A DNA stretch of 64,000 bases from Adiantum capillus-veneris (lineage: Eukaryota > Streptophyta > Polypodiopsida > Polypodiales > Pteridaceae): the NCBI GenBank assembly GCA_014529385.2, contig CM043942.1, forward strand, positions 21,500,991-21,564,990, given 5' to 3'. Numbering within the stretch: position 1 is the stretch's first letter; each line of letters starts with the position of its first letter. Positions 1-10,074 of the stretch are shown here, piece by piece. The notes beneath the pieces are model-generated. The model was not told the DNA's origin. It did not search any database and saw only the letters and a list, made by a program, of their open reading frames with translations. The translations under genes and the position numbers were made by a program.

Positions 1-289
1 GCTACAAACCACCAAATGTATTAGAGCTACTAGGCAATAGCACATAAAAGTTATTAGCACTACTAGAAGCTGCCAAAAAATACCAAAACCACTTTCTCAA
101 GGCATGGATGTTAAGAATTGCTTGTTGCAAATCAACCTTTTTCTCAAGCTTCTTCATGTCCTCATTATTCCAAGTCGATGAAGCATGTGCCAACTAGCTC
201 CCAAATCGGCCTCCACCTCTTTGATGTCCTCATCATTGGAAGGATTTTCTTGCTTTAGTTTTGCAAGATGCACTTCATAGTGCTCTATG
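1..289 (-). other. R1 remnant downstream of integrase
   Basis: This minus-strand stretch follows the integrase C-terminus of R1. One short open frame (2-193) gives a lysine- and serine-containing peptide with no recognisable domain, and another reading across 190-290 is acidic. In the related elements R6 and R7 this place holds a second retropepsin-like domain, but I cannot see its D-x-G-A motif here. It is best read as decayed 3' sequence of R1 running off the window edge. Confidence 0.35.
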
Positions 290-529
290 TTAGCGGGATG
301 CCACGATCGGATGGAGTAGCCTAGGCATGCCTTGGGTTAGTGGCAAATGATATTTTTGAAGCCTACATCCACTAATCCAATTGGACATTTCTGCACCATC
401 TAATGTAGCAAGCTTGACAGCCTCGCTTGGTGATAGATTTTTTATCACAAAGGGTCCCATCCCTCGCGTTTTAAGTTTTTTGACATGTTGTTTTAATGTG
501 TAAACCATGACATGAACGTAAACCAACAT
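290..529 (-). pseudogene. Integrase C-terminal domain fragment (R1)
   Basis: The 79-codon minus-strand frame is the C-terminal beta-rich domain of a Ty3/gypsy integrase. It has VYTLKQHVKKLKTRG, then a GPFVI strand, then KLATLDGAEMSNWISGCRLQKYHLPLT. The same block occurs in R7 (44,992-45,366) and R6 (32,590-32,859), so R1 belongs to the same giant-element superfamily. After LPLTQ the frame shifts. The upstream catalytic core is absent because the LTR of R2 begins at 535, next to this domain. The other half of R1 would lie beyond the missing 5' end of R2. The family assignment is firm; no function is expected. Confidence 0.75.
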
Positions 530-534
530 AAATA

Positions 535-1423
535 TGTCAATCCGAGGATGTATCTGACCTGACTAGTGCATGGAAACATTGAATGCAATGTCCAAACGAT
601 AATGCATTGAGGAGAAAGGTGTCACTCGTCGCAAGACAAAAAGCAACTAGAGGGATAATGCCTAAGTCTCCTACATGGTCTATCTATCACTCTAATAGTC
701 TTGTTGGTGTCAAATGAACTCCAAATGACATGAAACTTGAAATTAGGGGTCTCTAGACTATGGGCAATAGGTTCCTAACAACCAAACATGTAAAAGTCAC
801 CATCAGTTAGGTGAGAAATTGTGAATGTTTCCATCTCTTTTCTTCACCAAAAATGAGGAATGAAGGGTCGTTTGGCTTCTTCTAAGGCCTACTTACATCT
901 ATCCATGCTTAGTCTCACTTAAAACACCATCAACAACTCACAATGAGCAAATAAACACACGAGGCAACCTAGAGCTAAAACCGCTCATTGTGTTGTACGC
1001 ACACGCATACACACACACACTCAAACACAACACACAAGACATGTACAAGATGCTAAGAGTGATAGGAATCAACACAAGAAGTTTCATTAGCAATGCTGAC
1101 CCATACAAAGAGTAGTGAATGTGCAAGTGTAGGCATGCTCTTCCCCACGTACGCTCAATAGTTATGCAATCCTTAATAATTATAAGATTTTGTCTTATAT
1201 ACCCATGGTTAAAATTGGGTATTGGCTTGAAAGAGATAATTATTACAAATAAGTGATGGACTAGGCTATCTAGCCTCTCATTAAGTACAAATCTTTTCCG
1301 ATAAGACCAAATTCTACCTGAGTTTATGAATTACAATTCCGCCTTCATGCAAAAATTAATAAATAAGTACATGGATATTGTTGACCAATTGGATTTGGCA
1401 TGAGTTGGTCCTCTGCTTCAACA
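535..1423 (-). repeat. R2 3' LTR, 889 bp
   Basis: On the minus strand the LTR starts TGTTGAAGC directly after the purine tract GGGGGAG and ends GGATTGACA, giving TG...CA termini. The length matches the LTRs of R6 (about 905 bp) and R7 (902 bp), and both minus-strand copies here begin TGTT. A minus-strand TATA box (TATATAAG) lies at 1,193-1,202, about 225 bp inside U3; R7 has one at about 200 bp. A CA-rich stretch at 1,000-1,035 and short stray open frames carry nothing recognisable. The 5' LTR partner is not in the window. Confidence 0.6.
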
Positions 1424-1432
1424 CTCCCCCCT
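1424..1432 (-). promoter_or_regulatory. Terminal polypurine tract of R2
   Basis: On the minus strand this reads GGGGGGAG immediately before the TGTTGAAGC start of the LTR. It is the expected site for priming plus-strand DNA synthesis. R7 has the same arrangement at 37,490-37,500 before TGTTAGAAG. Confidence 0.6.
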
Positions 1433-4060
1433 CATGGATTCTTGTTGTACTTGACAAGACTTTACTTTTTAAGCAGGGGCTTTCTTTGTTTTTGTTCATC
1501 CACAAACTATTAAAAGGCCAGCATCATTTGTTGCACCTGATTCTCCTCTCGTGACTTGTATATTCTTGTAAGTGGGTTTTCTCATTCATGGAGGGTATAG
1601 GCTACAAATCTGAGTCGTAGGTCTTTGAATTTTGGCATGAAGATAGTTGAGTCGATTTCAAAATAGCCTATGTAGAAGGCTTCCCCAAATGTTTGCATAT
1701 AGTGGCTTGGAATAAACATGATTCTTGAGAAGAGACTGTATATGACCTTCATCTTGGGGGTATCATTAAGATTGAAAATAAGACCTTTGAAACCCTCTAG
1801 GAATGAAGTCCATATCTTTTGTGGCCTCTGTATTTTTGAAATTATTGATACATGCTAAGAGCATGTAGGAAATCTCAACATCATTTTGTAGGCAATGTTT
1901 GGTTTACCGCGAACCAGGATAATCATTTGTTTGCTTTCCTTCCTCATATATGCGAGTGAAGGTGCCTCTCTGGGAAACTACTCAAAGTTGTCCCGCCTTC
2001 TTCTTTTGATGATTGGGCAATATGTAGGATCAACTTGAAGGTGGATTGGAGCAAAGGAATTTACAGTTACCACCTGCTTATTCTCCCCCATGAACTTGAT
2101 TTTCCATTCGATCCTTTCCTCTTTGATGTGCTCAGTGGTTCATTCTAATAGATCCGCATTCTTGTAGCTACCCTTGGCATTTGGTAAAATTATCAGCAAT
2201 ACCTCCTTCTTTTTCTTTATGGTCAACCACTTGAGTAGTGGGTAGGGAAGTTTTGGTTCACAAACCTCCTCTTGTAACTGCTATAGAGTGATATATTTTA
2301 GCAGATCTGATTTTAACAAATGGTGTTCATAGAGGAGGTTCCTAGACACAACCTCCCTAGTCACCTTCCAGTGCTACTTCTTCTAATGTTATTCTTGTTA
2401 TTTGTGAGACTTCAAGAGCCTGCTCTAAATCTACAATGTGCTTCTTGTAAGTATTCATCTATTCAATGTTGCTTGAAGGGATAAGCATGGGGTTTCTTGT
2501 GAATGCCTCCAAGTGTCAATTTTGATCAGCTATTTGGCATATAAGAACTTCAATGGACACCCTATGCTTCTGGGTGAGAGTTGCTGACTCCTTGGCACTT
2601 TGATGAGCTTGTTGATATTGTTTTTCTTTTTGGTCCAAGGAAAGCTTGTTTCTTTGTGATATAACTTCCTGAATTTTCCTAGCCATCACTTCTTTTTCAT
2701 AAGCTTGATTGTACTTTGTAGGCCTTTTAGCTTTCTCCTGCTCTAATTCACCTTCAGTTGGCCTTTTTTATGTTTGACCAGTTTTCTCTCTAATTTTCTC
2801 TCTCATCATTTCTAACAAGGTCTGGGCTTGTTCTTATTTCCTTAGTTGTTCAACCTTTCTTTGCTCTTGAGCGGCCTCCCTTTGCGATTTGCTTCTGTTC
2901 TTCCTCGGTCCTCTGTTTTCTCTCTAGCTCTTACTTGGCCTTCTTTTCCCTTTGTTCTATTCTCTGGGTATAGATGGATGTTGGCTTCCACTCTTAACAG
3001 TTGGGTCTATGGGTTGGATTTTGACCTCTTCCTTCATCAATTTTTGATCCAACAGACTCAGAGATGGTGGCCCCTTCATCTCTTATATACTCTAGTTGTG
3101 TTGTTCCTTTTGCATGTGTTGGCCTTGTTGATGTAGAAGACTTGGCTCCTTTCCTTCCTTTCGGATGCCTCATCCTCTTGGCCCATTCATTTGACTATGG
3201 ATAGTCTTTTAATGAATCTATCTTGCCAACAAGGCATGTAGCTATCTTGGTCAAGATTTTAACACCTCCTAGATGTGGAGTACCTGATTTTTTAGTCTAT
3301 TGCTTCTTTTCTGTTGTCACCACCAACCAGAAAAACCCCCATTTAGCCAAATTGATTGGCATGTTTCTATGTTGGGGTAGTAGCTTGTGTATTGTAGAAT
3401 ATCAGTTTCTTTTTGGTCTTGTATTCCTGGTTTCTCTGTCAAAGTGTAAGTATTGGTGTAGGACCCTCATGAGATGTTTGGTCCTTTTCTCCTTGATGCT
3501 ACTAAATGTAGGAGCTTCTGCGTGCTGATGTCTTCATCCGCATATCCTTGTGGCTTCACAGGCTCCCCCTTGGTAATTTGGTGATTTCTGCCATTGTATC
3601 TGGGGTTATCTCTACTGATATCTTTTTTCTTCTGCATTTGTCAGTGTGGATAAGGCTTTGTCTTCATCTAATTTTTGTAAGGTTGTAATCAACTCATGGG
3701 CTTTCTTATAGTCATCTTGGACTATGTGTTCTACAAGGAAGTCCTTGACCTCTATCCTAGTGATAGCCCTATCTGCATTTTGAGGTGCATATGCAATCAT
3801 GTTGAAATCCTTGGGCATTTGGGGTGCCTCCCATCTTCTTCCCTACTCCTCTTTCCAAACACAATTGAATACTCTGAGTCCATGTTGATGCTAGATGGAT
3901 TCCTCAACAAAGCATGCCCTTGACCCAGTGATACTATCCATATTGACCTGGTAGCTACATTTATCTTCCAATTTGTAGATACTTTGGTCATCTTCTTTGG
4001 AGTGCTTGAATCTATGTGTCAAAAGTAAAATCTCATGGTTTAGTGCAAGAGTTTTAGTCA
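1433..4060 (-). pseudogene. Decayed ORF B (coiled-coil protein) of R2
   Basis: No long frame survives, but several stretches match the better preserved ORF B of R7 at 37,501-40,999. Near 1,650-1,710 the minus strand encodes a peptide parallel to the R7 segment at 37,600-37,680 (the two share the order of an 'aagcctatgtagaa' block and a following 'ggcttc' block). From 2,360 to 3,140 the minus strand is rich in Glu, Lys and Gln codons in broken frames, as expected from a former coiled coil. Frames at 3,612-3,818 and 3,797-3,991 are fragments of the N-terminal half. Its position between a repeated leader and a polypurine tract plus LTR is the same as in R7. Homology is visible but weak; function is lost. 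Confidence 0.5.
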
Positions 4061-6330
4061 TGATAAGTCTAGTTATAGTCAGTTCTACCCTCCCAATTAG
4101 TTATGTTATTATTTGTGTGTTATGAGGTTTATTTTGTGCATCCATGGTGTCTATGGAGCCTTCTAACTGAGCACTACCCGATGGTTGTCTTCAGTCTCAA
4201 AATTATCAGTATGGTGGCAACCTCGGTCATTGACACTACCACTTTTCACATGTAATGTTGTATGAGTCCATATCTAGATTCCTTTCTTCTTTCTGTTTCT
4301 CTGGACTACCCACGTGATATGTTTCTAAGCTCATTTGGGCCTCAATACTTAAAAATGGTCTCCTAGCAGCAATTATGGTAGGTAACACTTGTGTCCAGAT
4401 TGGGAAAGGGTGGTACCATATGGTTCCCCTAGCTAAGTACTTAACAAGCATGCCCTATATGCCCCAATTGGCTAGCTGTTATGATCCATACTTAGGGATC
4501 TCCATGGCTGGTGAGTCCTTTTGCACTATTTGTTTAGCTTATGGTTTCTAGATCATATTCAACTTTCTCTTGTAGCTTCCCAAGACCTCTCATGAGATTT
4601 CTAAGGTTGCACCCTGAATTTGGCCATCATGTCATTTGGCAAAAAAATGCACAAAAAATGCACATCTTATCTTAAGTTGAATTCTTTGGGGAATTTTGCC
4701 TTGTTTCTTAGCTCCATTTAAGAGTTGGTCAGCTCTAGGCACCAAAATTCTTGAATTCTCCCTTGTCTCTTCCAAGTTATGGCCATTTTTTACTTATTTA
4801 ATTAGGAATTCCCAAATTTCTTTGATTTCTTGTGGAACAAGGCCCGCTTCGAGTTAACCATGCATCACAAGGTTGATATTGTCATGTTGGAGCTCTGGGT
4901 ATCAATCTTTTCTAGTTTTAACTCTTGTGGCAGCAACCGCAGTAGTAGCTGACACTTGTGACTTTTTGGACCAAAATTTTCTTGGAAAGATTCCTCATGC
5001 CTGTTCATACCTATTGTTGCCCTGCTTCTATCATATAAACCTACTTCCTACTAGGTATTCATATGTTTTCTTTGCGAGTGCTTGGCACTTGATTTTTGTG
5101 GGGTAGAAGTGTCCATTTCCTATGTACATAGCATTTTTGGACTCCGTGGGGGCTGACCATCACACTAGTTTTCCCAAATTTCTAGAAGCTCCATGTGGTA
5201 GTGACCGCGGTAGCTGTCACTTCTGACCATTCTCCATGAAATGGGTACCTATTGGTTCCTCTAGTTTAAGGTAGTCTTTTCATGCTATGCACTACCTTTG
5301 TGAGTTGGGTCTTGGTCTCCTTTCCTAATTTTTTCCTATTTTGAAAGGCATTCGACTCGATTATGGTATCCTTGGGTTTTTTGAACAACTTCAACTCCTC
5401 CACGTATATTCCTTGGGTCTTTTCTGAGCTTTCTATGGGAAAATTCTTGTTTTTGAGCTTAGGATTTGATCGATCGTGACTTGTTTGGTGAAAAACATGC
5501 AAAAATTACATATTTTACCCTATCTTGAATTGTGGCCATCTTTTTGACTAATTGTTTATTACACTGGGTGCCACTACGGGTGTTGGAGATTTTGTTGTCA
5601 AAATTCCTAACTTTGCATTGCTTTTTGTCAATTTTTACGGCTTTTTTGTCTTTTCAGACTGATTCGATCAAAATCTGTCCCTTTGTGGATCTAGTGGCCC
5701 AAATTAGTCAGGTTTGTACCTAGTGATTGTCTAGCAAGGGAAACCTATTGGGAAATTTTCTTGCCAGTTTGGAGTGGGATGGCAACAACTGTAATAGCTG
5801 ACACATGCATCTTTTTTGGATGAAAATCTCATGAGTGGGTTTCACATGGTTTGGTGGTCATTTTGACACCATGCACCTGTCATTTGGACCTGCAGATTGA
5901 AAGTAGATCTAATTTTTTCTCATTTCTGCACTTTCACCTGTTTGGAGGAGATTTGATGGTCCATTTTGGATGGAATGGTATCCTTGGACTCCCCTTGTAT
6001 AGATGTACATGTAGGTTTAACATGTGTTTGATATGGGCATGGATGGCAGCAACCTCGGGGGGTTCACTATGTGTAAACTACCATATCACGTGCGTTCAAG
6101 ACATGTTTGTAAAACCCCTTATCTGTGAATTTTGTTATGAATATAATGTACCCTTTTCTTTTAAAATCTGTAAGTTTTTTTCAAATTGGAAAAAATAATG
6201 CCCTTCTGTATATATATTTTTGTAAGTTTCAAGAACTTTAAATACCATTCTGTTGAACTCATGTGATTGGTTACATTTTTACTAGGTGACCTCCCCGGGG
6301 CAACAACCGTGGTAGCTAACACCTGGTAGA
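4060..6330 (-). repeat. R2 leader array with CCGCGG near-palindromes
   Basis: This non-coding stretch carries a repeated motif of about 24 bp whose plus-strand consensus is GGCAGCAACC, GCGG, TAGCTGAC. Copies lie at 4,216-4,235, 4,929-4,955, 5,197-5,220, 5,781-5,804, 6,045-6,068 and 6,299-6,322. Neighbouring copies are 254-292 bp apart, allowing for one missing copy near 5,500 and others between 4,236 and 4,929. The consensus is a near-palindrome around CCGCGG, with 9 of 11 arm pairs matching. Sequence between copies is strongly diverged. Short open frames within it (such as 4,873-5,106) are incidental. Confidence 0.6.
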
Positions 6331-7362
6331 TGTGCTTGATTGGTGGATGGTACATGTGGATTCCTTACCTTCTCCTAGTCTTTTTGATACTATGCATGCA
6401 TGTTTTTGTTTCCTCATGTGGTGGTGGTGACCTTGTCTCTATGTGTGGTGTCTAGGCCCCGATCTCTCCATGTGGTGGGTGTGCAAGTATTTTGCATATA
6501 CATACATGCTCTAGATAGAGTTAGAGACTCACCTCTAGCTCCACTTGCCATGATGATCACCATATTGTGTGTACAAAAGCTTGAAACTCTGCTCGCTCGA
6601 AGGTTTCTCTCTCTCCCATAGGGCTCTAGTAGGCAAATGAGCTAAAGTTTCCCCCTATGTTAGTATATGTGCCTAGTGCTCTCAAACCCCAAATTTGGCT
6701 TTTGATCCCATTACCTTTTTTGTATACCTTATACTTCCATCGGATCTTCATTTCCACGTTTGGACTTTGTATGCCCTCCTAGATACCACCGATTTTCCTT
6801 TCAGGTCACCATCGCATTTAGGTCAAAATTCAGCGTCTTCAATTGGCTTCCAAACTTTTTTTGGGTGTTCTTCATGGTATGGTTTTGTTGTTTAGCTTCA
6901 GATTTCTCACTGTTCCTTTGGATTTTTTGTTGGATTTTTAAAAAGAAAATCCAAAAAGGTACTTAAAAATTTACAATAAATACAAAATGTAGCAAAATAA
7001 AGCCCCAAAAGTTATCCACAAATTACCCAAAGTTTAGGTAAGTTATTCCTAACAATGAAAATAACTTTCTACTAAATACAAAATATTCAGGCCATTATTT
7101 GTCTTATTTTTTGTGTTTTTCCTCTATTTTTGACCATATTTGACGATATAATTAGAGACAAAATATGAAAATCTTAAATATAGGGAGTATATACAAGAGT
7201 ATGGGGTTACTTTTGGCCCTGACATGATATGATCCCCCTTTAAGTACTTATGGACATTACTTAGTATTTGTTGAAAAATCAAATCGCAATAAAACGCAAC
7301 AAGGTTTAAACAGTGGCCGATAATATGTATAAATTATTTTGCAATGGGTTACATATTGAATG
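6331..7362 (-). promoter_or_regulatory. Internal promoter-like block of R2
   Basis: On the minus strand this lies directly after the internal polypurine tract at 7,363-7,378. It holds a TATA-like element (GTATATAC at 7,187-7,194), then AT-rich sequence. Near 6,560-6,620 comes a block reading AGAGAGAAACCTTCGAGCGAG that resembles blocks in R7 (about 42,830-42,910) and R6 (34,630-34,680) at a similar distance from their internal purine tracts. No coding potential is evident. The promoter role is inferred from position and the TATA box only. Confidence 0.4.
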
Positions 7363-7378
7363 CACCCCCCTCCCATGC
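7363..7378 (-). promoter_or_regulatory. Internal polypurine tract of R2
   Basis: The minus strand reads GGGAGGGGGGTG, preceded by the box TCGAGGAGGACTCGGGCAT. The same order, a GACTC-containing box followed by a G-rich tract, stands at 33,970-34,001 in R6 and 43,594-43,630 in R7. In all three elements it lies several kilobases upstream of the terminal tract and LTR. Confidence 0.5.
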
Positions 7379-7520
7379 CCGAGTCCTCCTCGACAAAATG
7401 GAAATTACAGTTGTAAGGTGTATTGAGTGCCGCTTTGAAAAAGAAAAATTAGAACCTCATTGCGCCAAGAGCTGAGAAAGTATCAAATTTTTTTGCCTTT
7501 GAAATCTATGGAGGGAAATG
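7379..7520. other. Short remnant upstream of the R2 internal tract
   Basis: On the minus strand this should be the end of the post-integrase gene of R2. Similarity to R6 and R7 fades within about 100 bases and no domain can be recognised. R2 appears to be truncated here. Confidence 0.3.
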
Positions 7521-7815
7521 AATTTGAGCTTCCCTCTTTTGGAATATGAGGTATAGTCCAACATTTATATGTTCATGTTAGTTCATGCTTTCCTTGTGAG
7601 ACAGGGGTAGGAAACCTATCTAATGGTTCAGACTCGAGTTACCTTGCGATAAGAGTTTGTCCATTGAAATTTGAGCTTCTCTCTTTTGGAAGATGAGGTC
7701 TAGTCCAACATTTATATGTTCATGTTAGTTCATGTTTCCCTTGTGGGACAGGGGTAGGAAACCTATCTAATGGCTCAGACTTAAGATACCTTGTGATGAG
7801 AGTTTCTCCATTGGA
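7521..7815. repeat. 147-bp tandem duplication
   Basis: Two direct copies start at 7,521 and 7,668 with AATTTGAGCTTC. They agree over nearly their whole length, including a shared segment with TCCAACATTTATATGTTCAT and GACAGGGGTAGGAAACC. A short third start (CCATTGGAAT) follows at about 7,805. The copies differ by scattered substitutions. Nothing coding is seen. Confidence 0.8.
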
Positions 7816-8340
7816 ATCAAATGTATATTGACTATGATTTTTAAAACAATTAGGGCCTAGTGATCTATAAAGTATCCCCCAGTTCCTGAGTAGTTATGGT
7901 GACGGGGTAGGGACCTCACACGTTGTCGTGTTATGACACGTACATAGTGGGACGAATGCTACAAGATCTATCTTGTAAGTTTTTAGATACTTAAGCATAT
8001 TTCTTATAATGTACATATGCATATCTAAGTATAATATAAGCTTTCTATCTCATCCTATTATTTATCTCAAGGGTAACATATTCTTACTTTATCGTTAGAA
8101 AGTACTATGGGGAAAAGTGTCAATAGCTCCACCTCTTTACCTTGGGGCAAAAAGCATTGGTTCTTTTTTTCTACTATCTCATTATCATCTCACACCCTAG
8201 CTAGATCCTATATCTAGGGTACCTTCCAATATATATATATATATATATATATATTCTATGTATTTTTATATCTTTCTTATATTTCTTTTTAATAGCTACT
8301 AGGAAGGAATCAAATCCTGGTGGGACACTAGCTTGCATGA
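7816..8340. other. Unassigned AT-rich spacer with an (AT)n tract
   Basis: I see no gene here. The only clear structure is a simple AT repeat at 8,229-8,255. The segment may be the U3 start of the R3 LTR, but no terminus can be placed. Confidence 0.4.
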
Positions 8341-9978
8341 TTTTCAGAGATGCACTCATTTTAATGCATTATTAAGAGGATTCTTGCAAACCTTTGTCAA
8401 GGAGCAATGTCATGCTTCCATATTGCATGATGTGTCCATTGGAATCAAGTGGAATTCTAAGCTAAGGGAACCACAAGAAGACTTTTGCTGCCAGAAAGAT
8501 ACCCTATTTTGGTGAATTTTTCAAACAAGATTCCAATCCGAATTGAAAAAAGTATATAAAATGGGAGTCGTAGCTCATAAGCTTATTTTTTTGCCCCTAT
8601 TTGTATTTCTTTATTTGGAGCCACCATTGAGGAGATATGATCAAAATGGTGGACCCGGGTGCCCACATCATGCAGGGACAACTCATTTCAAACTTTTCCC
8701 GTTCCTGTTTACACTCGCTCTTCTCTTTCTTGTGTAACCCTTGGGGGTTCCCTTCACCTATAAAAGGGCACCTCTTCTTCCTTGAAAACCATTCAAGAGA
8801 GAGTCAAAGGATTCATGCCAAATTAGCCTTTAGTCCTACACTTGCATTTGAGGAAGGCTAGCTAAACTTGAAAGCATCCTTGTAAACATCAACTACAATC
8901 AGTCAAGGCCAAAGTCTTCTATCTCTTGCCATCTTCATCAAATTGGAAAAAAAATTCAAAGGGGTTGATAAGTAAGGTGTGTTTTTGCTTTGTTATTTTG
9001 TTAATTTTTGTTTTTCATCTCCAAGCCCAACCTATACCTCCACGTCTTCTACTATTTCTATCTCTACTCCTATCTCCTTCTCTCTTGTGTCCTAATTGCT
9101 TCTCTTGAAGGCATTCAAGCAGCAATACTCTATCAATAACCTTCTTGCGAATAAATACTAGTGCACAAAATACATCCTTCCCCGCTACAAGTACATCTAT
9201 CTCCAAAGTATCCTTATTGCCTACGGGCAAGAATAGGGCTGGGAAGGGAAACTTCTCTTCTCTTCACTTCTCTCATGTCTACATTTTACACATACTAAAG
9301 TTATCCTAGATGAATAATCCACATGATGTGAATTTCTATCGCTTTCACTTTGTGTAATCTAATGTAATTAACGTATGGATTAGTCGTAAAATACACTTCC
9401 AACAACGTATAGTGTTTCTCTTTGGCCCAACAAGGCTCGATGAAATACTTCTTTCACCGGATCCCATCATACTACCCCTTATAGACTATAACTTTTATTT
9501 TGACATAAGTGTAGTTATCTTGCTATGTTTGTACACACAATTAATCCCAATCAGTAGGCAAAACATATATATTATGGTAAGCACAAAATTACAATTTCAA
9601 AGAACAATTTGTAGCATGTTTGGTTGGCAAAGATTGAACGCCATTAACTCATCTATTAACCCTTTCATATTACCCATGATACGATACGACCATAGCCCTC
9701 ATGTTTTCATTTTTGTGTTGTTTTAATATTCTCTTTTGTGTTCTTTCTTTGTGTGTGTGAGTGCAAGAGAGAAAGAGTGGAGCTTCTTTGATTGCACTTC
9801 CTTCCAAACCCTAGACTTCATGGCATCTATGGTATAACTCCTTCATATAGTTTTTGGAGTTCTCTCACAAAATCTCATAGCCAAAAGCCTGGTGCTTTCC
9901 TGGCAAAACCACAAACATCGCGACATATTTTTGGTGAACCCCGATGCGAAACTGCCAAGGTGAGAGTTTTTGGGAGTA
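8341..9978 (+). repeat. R3 LTR and leader
   Basis: This plus-strand region looks like U3-R-U5 of an LTR element. It has a strong TATA box (TATAAAAG, 8,759-8,766) in a pyrimidine-rich context, followed by sequence of the type seen in LTR R regions, then a gag start at 9,979. A segment at 8,560-8,665 with GTAGCTCATAAGC and GATATGATCAAAATGGTGGACC resembles R9 near 51,600-51,690, so the two LTRs are probably distant relatives. The ends of the LTR and the primer-binding site are not certain. Open frames inside (8,543-8,737 and others) are incidental. Confidence 0.45.
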
Positions 9979-10074
9979 ATGGGTGATCACACAAGGCAAC
10001 ATGGTGTGCACTTTGATCTAGCTACAATGCAAATGTTTCAAGAATTTTCCTCATTCATGCAACATAAATATGCT
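9979..10074 (+). pseudogene. Truncated gag N-terminus (R3)
   Basis: An open frame starts with ATG at 9,979 and reads MGDHTRQHGVHFD, then a helix-like LATMQMFQEFSSFMQHKYA, before the sequence changes abruptly at 10,075 where the LTR of R4 begins. Composition and position after an LTR suggest the first codons of a gag gene. The rest of R3 is not found on the far side of R4, which is itself truncated. This is inferred from context; no conserved capsid motif is present in so short a piece. Confidence 0.4.
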
